DNA of 64,000 nucleotides from NCBI RefSeq assembly GCF_037120705.1, contig NZ_JAWLJU010000002.1, positions 1,426,001-1,490,000 of the forward strand, in the 5' to 3' direction. The DNA comes from Pseudoalteromonas sp. UG3-2 (lineage in GTDB: Bacteria > Pseudomonadota > Gammaproteobacteria > Enterobacterales > Alteromonadaceae). The notes below the pieces were generated by a model. The model ran no database searches, was not told where the DNA came from, and saw only the letters and a list, made by a program, of their open reading frames with translations. Positions 18,477 through 27,100 of the stretch are shown here, piece after piece. The translations under genes and the position numbers were made by a program. Positions within the stretch are counted from its first letter, which is position 1. Each line of letters opens with the position of its first letter.

Positions 18477-19322
18477 ATGAAGAACTTATCGATTGATGGC
18501 TTAAGAACGTTAGTGACTGTGGTGGACATGGGTGGCTTTGCCAAAGCCGGAGAATTACTGGGCTTATCGCAACCTGCCGTGAGTTTGCAGATCAAACGGT
18601 TAGAAGACATGCTCGGTTGTAAACTGTTTAAAAAGCAGGGGCAGCGGCAAGTATTAAACCAGTATGGCGAGCTGCTATTGCCGCTGGCAAAGCAAATGCT
18701 GCAACAAAATGATGCTATTATTCAACAGTTTACTTCCGAGAGTGTCACCGGTCGCGTGCGTTTAGGTATTCCCAGCGAATTTGCCGCGCGTATTTTGCCA
18801 TCGATTATTGGCGACTTTGTTTCTTTGTATCCGGATGTAGCCTTAGAAGTAAAATCGCGTTTAAGTAAGCATTTACTCTCGGTGGTACGCCAAGATCAGT
18901 TTGATTTAGTGCTGGCATTGAATGAAGATTTAAGCTCATTGAGCCATCCGGTGTTTATGCAAGACCAATTAGTGTGGGTTGGCGATTTATCCAAAGTACA
19001 GTCTTCAGTAGTCACCCTAGTGACCGCCCCAGAGGGCTGTATTTACCGTCGCCGCGCCATTGAAGCCTTACAACAAGCAGGCCTGCAATACCGTATTGTT
19101 TACAGCAACGCCGACCTAACGGGGCTCACCGCCGCCTTAAAAGAGGGGTTAGGAATAACCGTATTGGCCAAAAGCACCGTCCCCGCAGAGCTACCCTACC
19201 AACCCCACACCCAAATCCTGCCAGAGCTTGGCCAAATTGGCATTAGCTTAGTAAAAAACACCCAAGAATCAGCCCACGCCGTAGACAAACTCGCCGAGTT
19301 TATTGCTTTAAGGTTGGGGTAA
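18477..19322 (+). CDS. LysR-family transcriptional regulator
   Basis: 281 residues. Residues 1-60 form the winged helix (LRTLVTVVDMGGFAKAGELL, GLSQPAVSLQIKRLEDMLGC), followed by a substrate-binding domain starting near 90 (GRVRLGIPSEFAARILPSII). The N-terminal part looks closer to LrhA-type regulators than to E. coli GcvA. It is divergent from the gcv operon with a shared 128-base control region holding a palindrome. By the habit of LysR genes it likely controls gcv genes and itself; the ligand is unknown. Downstream lies a REP array, so it is monocistronic. Confidence 0.88.
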   Translation: MKNLSIDGLRTLVTVVDMGGFAKAGELLGLSQPAVSLQIKRLEDMLGCKLFKKQGQRQVLNQYGELLLPLAKQMLQQNDAIIQQFTSESVTGRVRLGIPSEFAARILPSIIGDFVSLYPDVALEVKSRLSKHLLSVVRQDQFDLVLALNEDLSSLSHPVFMQDQLVWVGDLSKVQSSVVTLVTAPEGCIYRRRAIEALQQAGLQYRIVYSNADLTGLTAALKEGLGITVLAKSTVPAELPYQPHTQILPELGQIGISLVKNTQESAHAVDKLAEFIALRLG

Positions 19323-19328
19323 CCGCAA

Positions 19329-19725
19329 AAGCGCGGGGTAAACCCGCGCCTACCCGAAACATGCCACCTGTTTTGTAGGAGGCGCTTTATGCGGCGAGAT
19401 TGTTGAAAAGCTCGCGGGGTAAACCCGCTCCTACCTGAAACATGTCACCTGTTTTGTAGGAGGCTCTTTATGAGGCGAGACTGTTGAAAGACTCGCGGGG
19501 TAAACCCGCTCCTACCTATAGCAAACACACCGTTTTGTAGGAGCCGCTTTACGCGGCGAGATTGTTGAAAGACTCGCGGGGTAAACCCGCTCCTACCTAT
19601 AGCAAACACACCGTTTTGTAGGAGCCGCTTTACGCGGCGAGATTGTTGAAAAGCTCGCGGGGTAAACCCGCTCCTACCAGAAGCAAACAACCTGTTTGTA
19701 GGAGGCGCTTTATGCGCCGATCTTG
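19329..19725. repeat. REP array 1, ~81-bp period
   Basis: Inverted pairs of palindromes repeat about every 81 bases: GTAGGAG + stem + TTTAT/TTTAC loop + CGAG, about 10 bases, then CTCGCGGG + GTAAA + CCCGCTCCTAC. Heads begin near 19375, 19454, 19536, 19617 and 19698. Copies at 19536 and 19617 are nearly identical, pointing to recent tandem expansion. The array fills the gap between the LysR stop and the RAYT gene. Frames read through it on the minus strand are repeat artefacts. Confidence 0.9.
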
Positions 19726-19771
19726 TTCTATACTTGCCTTTGCATTCATCAATTAACTCAAGGAGTGAGTC

Positions 19772-20239
19772 ATGCCACATAGCTGCCGGTTAAGAAAGGG
19801 CCGAGTCTCATCGGCTGGTCAATATTATGCGATCACCATTTGCTGTAAAAGCAAAGCCGCTGTTTTCAATAACCTTAGTGTCAATCAAGTTGTTATTCGT
19901 GAAATTTATCAGCTTGAGCAGGAAAACTGTATCAAACTAATCGCCTACACATTGATGCCAGATCATTTGCATCTCTTATTTCAACTAATGGATATGTGCT
20001 CTTTGTCTAATGTCATTCGGTCTCTAAAAGGAAGAACGGCAACTAAGCTAAGAGCAATGAACATTCGGAAATTATGGCAAAAAGATTTTTATGATACCTG
20101 TATCTTGCACGACACCATGTTAAGAAACCAAGCAAGATACATAGTTGCAAACCCGCTTCGGGCTAGATTAGTAAAACAAATTGGCGATTATCCTTATTGG
20201 AATTGTATTTACTTAAGCAAAGGAATTGAGGATTTGTGA
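19772..20239 (+). CDS. REP-associated tyrosine transposase (RAYT), Y1 HUH family
   Basis: 155 residues, single Y1_Tnp domain. The HUH metal site is PDHLHLLF with H65 and H67, and the nucleophile is probably Y123 in ARYIVANPLRARLV. Length and the VIRSLKGRTATKLR block match the RAYT branch of IS200-like enzymes. RAYTs cut and join single-stranded DNA at REP palindromes and are domesticated, since they have no IS ends of their own. It has a strong AAGGAG site and lies between two REP arrays, as known RAYT genes do. It is intact, so REP spreading may still go on. Confidence 0.92.
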   Translation: MPHSCRLRKGRVSSAGQYYAITICCKSKAAVFNNLSVNQVVIREIYQLEQENCIKLIAYTLMPDHLHLLFQLMDMCSLSNVIRSLKGRTATKLRAMNIRKLWQKDFYDTCILHDTMLRNQARYIVANPLRARLVKQIGDYPYWNCIYLSKGIEDL

Positions 20240-20263
20240 ATTGAAGATGTCAGTGTGGGAAAA

Positions 20264-20659
20264 GATCGCGGGATAAACCCGCTCCTACCTGAAACAAAAC
20301 CACCACCTTTGTAGGAGGTGCTTTACGCGCCGAGATTGTTGAAAATCTCGCGGGGTAAGCCCGCGCCTACCTGAAACAACACCACCTGCTTTGTAGGAGG
20401 CGCTTTATGCGCCGAGATTGTAAAAAGATCGCGGGATAAACCCGCTCCTACCTGAAACAAAACCACCTGCTTTGTAGGAGGCGCTTTATGCGCCGAGATT
20501 GTAAAAAGATCGCAGGATAAACCCGCTCCTACCTGAAACAAAACCACCACCTTTGTAGGCGGTGCTTTACGCGGCGAGATTGTAAAAAGATCGCGGGATA
20601 AACCCGCTCCTACCAGAAAAATAGCACCTGTTTTGTGGGAGGCGCTTTACGCGGCGATG
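20264..20659. repeat. REP array 2, between RAYT and ubiI
   Basis: About five inverted REP pairs with the same ~81-bp period (heads near 20309, 20391, 20473, 20555 and 20636). Stems alternate between GGCGC/GCGCC and CGCGGG/CCCGC. The last half unit ends a few bases before the ubiI stop codon, so the array lies on the 3' sides of both the RAYT and ubiI genes. Confidence 0.9.
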
Positions 20660-20661
20660 TT

Positions 20662-21831
20662 TTATTTCCCGCCGATGGCTTCTTTGGCGAAGAGGTGTTT
20701 GATTGGGCCGAGGTTGTCGACCATGCTGAGTCCTATGCCGCGAACCAGCTTTTTCAGCGGGTTGTTGCCGGCAAAGAGTTCTTTTAGCCCTTGCATCATG
20801 GCGATATGCTTTTGGGCATCGGCTTTTCTGCTGCGCTCATATTGGCGCAAGATTTTGTGACTGGCAAACTCTTTGTCTGCTTTGCTTAACAGCTCGATGA
20901 GAGTGGCAGCGTCTTTCAGCCCTAGGTTCATGCCAAGGCCTGCCAATGGGTGAATGGTATGAGCGGCGTCGCCCATCAAGACGATTTTGCCTTGCAGCCA
21001 TTGTTTGGCGTAGCGCATGGTGAGTGGAAACACATGGCGCTCTCCAATGACTTCGCACACACCACATTGCGTATCAATGGCAGCACTTAACGCTTTGTTG
21101 AACTCAGCTTCATCCATGGCTTTAAGCTCAGCGGCACGCTCTGGGGCCGTTGACCACACAATGGAGTGGTAATGTGGTTCATTGAGCGGCAAAAATGCCA
21201 GCGGGCCGTCGGGTAAGAATACTTGTCTGGCCGTAGCTTGATGCGGCTCTTGGGTTTTTACTGTGGCCACTAGAGCATGGTGGTCGTAACCCCAATAGGT
21301 GATCGGCATATTACACTGCTGGCGAATGGCAGAGCGGGCTCCGTCTGCGGCAACCACTAACTTCGCCATTACCGGCTCACCATTTGCTAGCGTGATCAGC
21401 GCTTCGCTGTCGCCTTGGTGCAAGCTTTTGTATTTGCTATTCCACAACAGGGTTGCTTTCGGCTCTGCTTCAAGTTTGCCAAGTAACGCATAGCGAATGG
21501 CATCGTTTTCAATAATGTGGCCAAGCTCTGGCAAGTCCAGATCGTGGCTGTCGAAAGCAATTTTACCAAAGCTGTCTTTATCACGCACATCCATATGGGT
21601 GTATGGCGTTGCTCGCTGTGACACAATGGCTTGCCAGACGTCGAGCTGCTCAAACAACGCCTGACTGGTAGCACTGATCGCACTGACTCTGGCGCTGTAA
21701 TCGCTTGCCAATGGCTCTGGTTTATCGCCACTATCGATGACCATTACCGAAATATCTTGTTGTGCCAGCCCTAACGCTAAAGTCAGGCCAATACAACCAC
21801 CACCTACAATACATACTTGCACTTGTTGCAT
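20662..21831 (-). CDS. ubiI: Ubiquinone biosynthesis FAD hydroxylase, UbiI/VisC type
   Basis: 389 residues. An N-terminal FAD dinucleotide fold (VCIVGGGCIGLTLALGLAQQ) and the second FAD motif GDAAHTIHPLAGLGMNLGLKD mark the UbiH/UbiF/UbiI family of aerobic ring hydroxylases in coenzyme Q synthesis. Assignment to UbiI (C5 hydroxylation) rests on position: in E. coli the order is ygfB-pepP-ubiH-ubiI, kept here. It starts 9 bases after the ubiH stop. In E. coli gcvTHP follows directly; here the RAYT block, a LysR gene and a gcvT-like gene come between. Confidence 0.9.
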   Translation of the reverse strand: MQQVQVCIVGGGCIGLTLALGLAQQDISVMVIDSGDKPEPLASDYSARVSAISATSQALFEQLDVWQAIVSQRATPYTHMDVRDKDSFGKIAFDSHDLDLPELGHIIENDAIRYALLGKLEAEPKATLLWNSKYKSLHQGDSEALITLANGEPVMAKLVVAADGARSAIRQQCNMPITYWGYDHHALVATVKTQEPHQATARQVFLPDGPLAFLPLNEPHYHSIVWSTAPERAAELKAMDEAEFNKALSAAIDTQCGVCEVIGERHVFPLTMRYAKQWLQGKIVLMGDAAHTIHPLAGLGMNLGLKDAATLIELLSKADKEFASHKILRQYERSRKADAQKHIAMMQGLKELFAGNNPLKKLVRGIGLSMVDNLGPIKHLFAKEAIGGK

Positions 21832-21840
21832 GCTAATTCC

Positions 21841-23013
21841 TTAACCGTTATATCCCATCAATTGTTTGGCTAATGGTGCTCTGGCTGTTTTTGATAACGC
21901 CATGGTTAACAGGCCAACACTGCGACCCAAAGCCAAGCTTCGCGATGAGTTAGAAAATAATCGCACGAGAGCATCGGTTAATGTCATTACCGTATTGATA
22001 TCTTGCTCTCGTGCCAGTTGATAAGCACGCGTAAATTGATGACTGCCCCACTGCGCCGTGCTAAATGCCTGACATTGTGAGACCAAAACTTGAATATCTC
22101 GCAGCCCTAAATTAAAGCCCTGCCCGGCAATGGGATGAATGGCATGAGCGGCATTACCGATGATTACTACGCGATGATGGCTAAGCTGCTCTACACGGCC
22201 AAGCACCAATGGGTAGGTTGCACGCATGCCCACTTGTATAAATTGCCCAGCTCGATAACCAAACGCTTGCTGCAGCCGGCTGATAAATTGCTCCGCAGGC
22301 AAGGCGGCGTAGTCGCTGAGGCACTCATTATCCATGCACCACACTAAAGAATAGCGATTGTCACTCATTGGCAGAAGCGCCATGGGCCCTTGCTCGGTAA
22401 AGCGTTCAAAGGCATGACCTTGATGGGGTGCAGCCACTTCAACATTGGCAATTAAAGCGCCTTGCTCGTAACTGAGGCTGTCAAAGCCTATATTCAACTT
22501 ACTTCGAGTGGGCGACTGCGCACCGTCGGCAACCACTAATAAACTAGTGCTGAGCTGAGTGCCGTCATCGAGCGTTAGGGTTACTTGTTCAAGGTGTTGC
22601 TGTAACTCGCTCACTTGCTGCGGGCAAAACAAAGTAATGTCGTGGCTTTGTAGTTGCTGATGTAAAAAGGCGCCATAGGGGTTTACTTCAACCACATAAC
22701 CCAGTGCTTGTTGGCCATAATCTTCTGGTTTAATCCAGGTTTTGCCAAAGTGGCCACGGTCTGACACATGCACTTGGGTGATCGGCTCTGCAAATTGCCA
22801 ATCGCGATTAAATAATTGCTGTTGCTGTAAAAACGCCACCGACTGCGCGGCCAGCGCAATACTGCGATCATCAAAACTGGGGTGTTGTTTGCCTTTTGGC
22901 GCATAGGCCTCAACCACCGCCACTTGTGCCTCTGGCGCAGCTTTTTTTATGCTAATGGCGGCGCTGGCTCCTGCCATCCCTCCGCCAATTACGACGACAT
23001 CAAACTGTTGCAC
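21841..23013 (-). CDS. ubiH: Ubiquinone biosynthesis FAD hydroxylase, UbiH
   Basis: 390 residues. The FAD fold is VVVIGGGMAGASAAISIKKA and the second motif is GNAAHAIHPIAGQGFNLGLRD. It belongs to the same hydroxylase family as its downstream neighbour, with which it shares clear but moderate similarity. UbiH hydroxylates C1 of the quinone ring precursor. It lies between pepP and ubiI with spacings of about 10 bases, so the four genes form one operon. Confidence 0.92.
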   Translation of the reverse strand: MQQFDVVVIGGGMAGASAAISIKKAAPEAQVAVVEAYAPKGKQHPSFDDRSIALAAQSVAFLQQQQLFNRDWQFAEPITQVHVSDRGHFGKTWIKPEDYGQQALGYVVEVNPYGAFLHQQLQSHDITLFCPQQVSELQQHLEQVTLTLDDGTQLSTSLLVVADGAQSPTRSKLNIGFDSLSYEQGALIANVEVAAPHQGHAFERFTEQGPMALLPMSDNRYSLVWCMDNECLSDYAALPAEQFISRLQQAFGYRAGQFIQVGMRATYPLVLGRVEQLSHHRVVIIGNAAHAIHPIAGQGFNLGLRDIQVLVSQCQAFSTAQWGSHQFTRAYQLAREQDINTVMTLTDALVRLFSNSSRSLALGRSVGLLTMALSKTARAPLAKQLMGYNG

Positions 23014-23025
23014 GCTACTTGCTCA

Positions 23026-24336
23026 CTAGCTATTCATTAATGCTTCTATTTCTGCGATGGTTTTTGGCACCGATTCGGTGAGGTTGTCATATCCCGACTC
23101 CGTCACTAACAGATCGTCTTCAATGCGAATGCCAATGCCTTTATATTGTTCAGGCACTTGGGCGTCTTCATCGAAATATAAACCGGGTTCTATGGTTAAC
23201 ACCATGCCGGGCTCAAACGCTCTGTCGGCTTCATCAAGTTTATACTCGCCAACATCGTGGACATCCAAACCAAGCCAATGACCTAAGCCATGCATGTAAA
23301 ACGCTTTACACGCTTGCGCTTCCACCAGCTCATCAACCTCGCCAGATAATATTTCTAAATCCACTAACCCTTGGGTCAGCACTGTCATGGCCGCTTTATT
23401 GGCTTTAACGAGCGTGCCTCCGGGTTTTACTTCTGCAAATGCCGCGGCTTGAGCCTCTAACACTAGGTTATAAATTCGCTGTTGCGGCTCACTAAACTTA
23501 CCATTTACTGGAAAGGTTCGGGTGATATCTGCCGCATACCCTTCCAGCTCACAACCAGAATCTATTAATACTAAATCGCCGTCTTTTAGATCATCGCAGT
23601 TGTCGGTGTAGTGCAAAATGGTGGCATTGATGCCGCCACCAACAATGGTGCCGTATGCCGGATGCCTTGCGCCATTCATGGCGTAATGATGGTGTAACTC
23701 GGCTTCGAGTTGATATTCCGTGGCTCCGGGTTTAGCAAAGCGCATCGCTCGTTTATGCGCCTCGGCGCTGATCTCACCTGCCTTTCTCATTACCTCGATT
23801 TCAGCTGGCGATTTAAACACGCGCATTTCGTGTACAAGGGGGCGAATATCTTTGATGATTTCCGGCGCTCGGTAACCACGCTTAGGAGCGCTACGTAAGG
23901 TATTTAGCAACTGCCACACTTTGTCATCGAATGCGGGATAGGTGCCTTGGCCATAAAACAACACTTTGCGGCCATTCACCAACTCCCGGAGCTGTTCATC
24001 GAGCTCGGTTAAGGCATAGGTTTGGTCGAGCTGCAGTTGGCTTTTGGCTTGCTCAAATCCCATGCGGCGGCCATGCCAAATTTCCGCCACTTTGTCTTTG
24101 TTGCGGCAAAATAATGTTGATTGAGTATGGCCGTCACGGTCTTTGTTTAACACCAGCACCGCATCAGGCTCTTTAAATCCGGTTAGGTAAAAGAAGTCAC
24201 TGTCTTGGCGAAACGGAAACTCGGTATCACGGCTACGGGTAAGCTCCACGGCAGCCGGAATAATTGCCACAGCGTTATTATCTAAGTTGGCCATTAAACG
24301 CGCTCGACGCGCGACAAATTCACTGTTGTTAATCAT
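23026..24336 (-). CDS. pepP: Xaa-Pro aminopeptidase
   Basis: 436 residues, normal length. It removes an N-terminal residue preceding proline in the cytoplasm. The N-terminal domain holds SDFFYLTGFKEPDAVLVL. The creatinase-type metal site is visible as DSGCELEGYAADITRTFPV (two Asp), HGLGHWLGLDVHD (His), TIEPGLYFD and IGIRIEDD (Glu ligands). It starts 2 bases after the ygfB stop, indicating tight coupling. Confidence 0.96.
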   Translation of the reverse strand: MINNSEFVARRARLMANLDNNAVAIIPAAVELTRSRDTEFPFRQDSDFFYLTGFKEPDAVLVLNKDRDGHTQSTLFCRNKDKVAEIWHGRRMGFEQAKSQLQLDQTYALTELDEQLRELVNGRKVLFYGQGTYPAFDDKVWQLLNTLRSAPKRGYRAPEIIKDIRPLVHEMRVFKSPAEIEVMRKAGEISAEAHKRAMRFAKPGATEYQLEAELHHHYAMNGARHPAYGTIVGGGINATILHYTDNCDDLKDGDLVLIDSGCELEGYAADITRTFPVNGKFSEPQQRIYNLVLEAQAAAFAEVKPGGTLVKANKAAMTVLTQGLVDLEILSGEVDELVEAQACKAFYMHGLGHWLGLDVHDVGEYKLDEADRAFEPGMVLTIEPGLYFDEDAQVPEQYKGIGIRIEDDLLVTESGYDNLTESVPKTIAEIEALMNS

Positions 24337-24338
24337 AA

Positions 24339-24902
24339 TTAGTGTATGGTTTTTGAAGTGGTGGTGGGTTGCGTGTCTTTACCCATTTCAGCAAAACAAA
24401 GCAGCACAGAAACACGCACATATTCAATTACTTCATGTAACGCTTCTTTGTCTTCTTCGCTGTCGTCGAAAGTCGTGTCTAGTTTGGTGATTTCACTAAA
24501 GTCGTTAATCACTTCTTTGACGTCTGCAGACAATTTACCATAGTCTTTTTGCTTTAAGCCAAAGCCCAGTAAAAAGCCTGCCACCCATGAGATTAAGGCA
24601 TTGGCTTGGTCGTGCAATGACTCATCTTCAGGCGGTAAAAACAGTTCAAACTGAAATTCGCCATCATTAAAGTGTTCAGCCACTTGTTTGTACAAGTCGA
24701 TACACATTGATTTGATGGCACTCGGGAACGCCTGGCCGTCGTTAAAAACATCGCTTAATAAGCCTAGGTATTCGGCATCTTCAATGTTAAGGCCGCAGGC
24801 TAATAGCCCCGAAATGGTGCCATGTACTTCGGCTGGGGCGATAAATATTTCGTGTTGTTCTAGGAGCAGCTGAGTTTGCTGATAGTCTTTGAATTCGCTC
24901 AT
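24339..24902 (-). CDS. ygfB: UPF0149 family protein YgfB
   Basis: 187 residues, helical, acidic. VHGTISGLLACGLN near residue 27 and ALISWVAGFLLGFGLK near 105 are hallmarks of the UPF0149/YgfB family. Its biochemical role is not well settled; in Pseudomonas aeruginosa it influences ampDh3 and beta-lactam resistance. It leads the ygfB-pepP-ubiH-ubiI operon. The divergent neighbour expected from other genomes, zapA, is absent. Confidence 0.93.
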   Translation of the reverse strand: MSEFKDYQQTQLLLEQHEIFIAPAEVHGTISGLLACGLNIEDAEYLGLLSDVFNDGQAFPSAIKSMCIDLYKQVAEHFNDGEFQFELFLPPEDESLHDQANALISWVAGFLLGFGLKQKDYGKLSADVKEVINDFSEITKLDTTFDDSEEDKEALHEVIEYVRVSVLLCFAEMGKDTQPTTTSKTIH

Positions 24903-25181
24903 GATACTTTCCCAAGCAGTTGATACTACAATGCTACCACTGCAGCCAAGGCAACTCCAACGAATTGTATGATTGGTATCAAGGTGGACGAGGATTTGCT
25001 GAGTTTTATGGCTGACTCGATAATACCACTGCTTTTATTATGGCTTACTGTAGCCCAATGGAAAAATAAACCATTTTTGAATAATTGTTTAGTGACTGCA
25101 CGATACGGGTAAAAACCACCCGCTTAGTCGAGAAATTCGCTGACTATGGTTTCGTGATCGCCAGATGTTTTATATACTGTA
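24903..25181. other. Gap between ygfB and 6S RNA; no zapA
   Basis: 279 bases with no credible frame on either strand. It holds the ygfB promoter on the minus strand and the 6S promoter at its right end (TATACT at 25172-25177). In E. coli the zapA gene sits at this place between ygfB and ssrS; no ZapA-like sequence is seen. Confidence 0.6.
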
Positions 25182-25366
25182 ATTGTTCCCTAGCTCGTAG
25201 GACAGCTGATTAAGTCCCTGAGCCGATAAATTTTGTTTAGGATGGCAGTTTGCCTACTATTGAGCAAGCTCGGCATGCACCGAGAAGCCTACGGTAGGCT
25301 GTTGCTTTCCGCCTTGAACCTCAGGGTTCAAGGGCTGACATCGGCATCCGCGAAGCCGGGGAACAA
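25182..25366 (+). ncRNA. ssrS: 6S RNA
   Basis: About 185 bases closed by TTGTTCCC (25183-25190) pairing with GGGGAACAA (25357-25365). The core matches E. coli 6S blocks: AGTCCCTGAGCCGATA near 25213, GAGCAAGCTCGG and GCACCGAGAAGCCT at 25262-25290, CCGCCTTGAACC and AGGGTTCAAGGG near 25310-25334, and CGGCATC near 25342. 6S RNA mimics an open promoter and holds sigma-70 RNA polymerase in stationary phase. The position beside ygfB is the conserved one. The usual downstream gene fau is absent; a REP array follows. Confidence 0.93.
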
Positions 25367-25522
25367 CTTTTCTTTTTGCAGTCACATAGCCAGTGGCCGT
25401 ATTACAATATTTTTTGCTATAGATTCAGTTTAGTCCCGAAGATAACCGATACCTTTTCCTTGTTTTTTTACATTTCAATACGCGCTTTAAGAGCAGTTAA
25501 GCACAGTGATTATGCTCTTAAA

Positions 25523-26160
25523 CATCGCGGGGTAAACCCGCGCCTACCAAAAACAAACCACCTGCTTTGTAGGAGGCGCTTTACGCGCCGAGATTGTAAA
25601 AAGATCGCGGGATAAACCCGCTCCTACCAGAAAAATAGCACTTTTTTTGTAGGAGGCACTTTATGCGCCGAGATTGTGAAAGGCTCGCGGGGTAAACCCG
25701 CTCCTACCAAAAACAAACCACCCATTATTTAGGAGGCGCTTTATGCGGCGAGGTTGCTGAAAAGCTCGCGGGGTAAACCCGCTCCTACCAGAAGAATAGC
25801 ACCTGCTTTGTAGGAGGCGCTTTATGCGCCGAGATTGTTGAAAAGCTCGCGGGGTGAACCCGCTCCTACCTGAAACAAACACACCCGTTTTGTAGGAGGC
25901 GCTTTATGCGGCGAGGTTGCTGAAAAGCTCGCGGGGTAAACCCGCTCCTACCAGAAGAATAGCACCTGCTTTGTAGGAGGCGTTTTACGCGGCGAGGTTG
26001 TTGAAAAGCTCGCGGGGTGAACCCGCTCTGACCCTGTAGATTATGTGGTAAAAACGACGTAGGCGCTGCTTTATGCAGCGCTTGCGATGTGAAACATCGC
26101 GAGGTGAACCCGCGCCTACCCGAAGTTTATGGTGGTAAAAAACGATGTAGGCGCTGCTTA
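25523..26160. repeat. REP array 3, the longest
   Basis: Roughly eight inverted REP pairs running from 25523 to the DUF945-like stop codon. Both stem types occur; near the right end the stems change to GCGCTGC/GCAGCGC, the type seen in arrays 4 and 5. The last unit (GTAGGCGCTGCTT at 26147-26159) is cut in half exactly at the gene end. Confidence 0.9.
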
Positions 26161-27084
26161 TTACTTACCGCTGGCTTCTATTTCTAATAGCTCTGAAAGC
26201 ATTTCAGGGTTACTTTGCATGCCCATGGCAAGCTGTTGCCCTAGAGCCATGACACTTTGTTTTTCTTTGGCGGTGATGGAAACGTTTAACGACTGCATGC
26301 CTGCTGCGAAGTCTTTAAACGCCGTTTTGATTTCTTCAGGCAACATCATGGCGTTAAATTGTTGCTCTAGGGCTGCTTCAAAATCCGCTTTCGACATGCC
26401 TTGCTGCGCCAACTCTCCCTCTAATAGCTCAGCTAATTTGCCTTGGTTGTTAACAGTAAAATGAAATGACTGTAACTCCAAAGATTGCATGGCTTGCATC
26501 ATTTTGGTTTGCAGTTGCAGCTCCTGCTCCATGGTCATTTGCTCTGCTGGCATTTTTGACGCTTCAAGGGAAGCGGTCATTAATGCTTCACTGTTACCCA
26601 AGGCCACGTCCATTGAGGTAGATAAAATATCACCGGCGGTGGTGGCAAACTTAAACTCACTGTCGCCACTTTGCTCATCAAAAGACAAACTGGTATTAAT
26701 GTTGTAGGTCGCTTGCATCAGCTCAGGTGAAACACTATCAGCCATTGCTGCTGCTTGATCCGATAGCTTTAAGCCCATTAAGTCAAATTCAGTATAGGGG
26801 CTGATCTTATCTGGCTCGTAGCCCACCACATGCACCTTATCTACAGTAAAGAGCTCACTGCTATTGTTAGGATCGGTCACGGTAATCTCGCTGACCTCTA
26901 CCGCACTGGTAAATAAATCAACCGAGCTCTCTGCGTAGCTCACCTGAAAGCCGGTGTCTTGCTCAAAATTGCTCACTTGCTTGGCCACTTGCTGATCCAC
27001 TTGTTGATTGGCATAGTAGTTCGCACCAACATAAGCAGCTCCCGCTACAGCAACAATAGCAACACCTAGGGTGGCTTTATTCAT
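26161..27084 (-). CDS. DUF945/YdgA-like membrane-anchored protein
   Basis: 307 residues. An N-terminal helix (TLGVAIVAVAGAAYVGANYY) anchors a long periplasmic part that opens with a Gln/Val-rich segment and VSYAESSVDLFTSAVEVSEI. This resembles the start of DUF945 (YdgA) proteins, although it is much shorter than the ~500-residue E. coli member. The rest is Met/Gln/Glu-rich and helical with a repeated MxxELQLQTKMMQAMQSLEL style. It starts 16 bases after radA ends and is probably cotranscribed. Function unknown. The family call is tentative. Confidence 0.6.
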   Translation of the reverse strand: MNKATLGVAIVAVAGAAYVGANYYANQQVDQQVAKQVSNFEQDTGFQVSYAESSVDLFTSAVEVSEITVTDPNNSSELFTVDKVHVVGYEPDKISPYTEFDLMGLKLSDQAAAMADSVSPELMQATYNINTSLSFDEQSGDSEFKFATTAGDILSTSMDVALGNSEALMTASLEASKMPAEQMTMEQELQLQTKMMQAMQSLELQSFHFTVNNQGKLAELLEGELAQQGMSKADFEAALEQQFNAMMLPEEIKTAFKDFAAGMQSLNVSITAKEKQSVMALGQQLAMGMQSNPEMLSELLEIEASGK

Positions 27085-27100
27085 AATCGTACTCCGTTAT

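Noticed and set aside
19445..19780. Minus-strand frame of 111 codons with repeated GRSGFTPR and VKRLLQNG segments
   Set aside because: It is read through REP array 1; the repeats in the peptide mirror the DNA period. Similar frames at 20323-20550, 25661-25882 and 39701-39886 arise the same way.
25523..26160. Possible CRISPR array because of regular repeats
   Set aside because: Units are palindromic REP pairs, the intervening sequence is nearly the same in each period rather than unique, and no cas genes are near.
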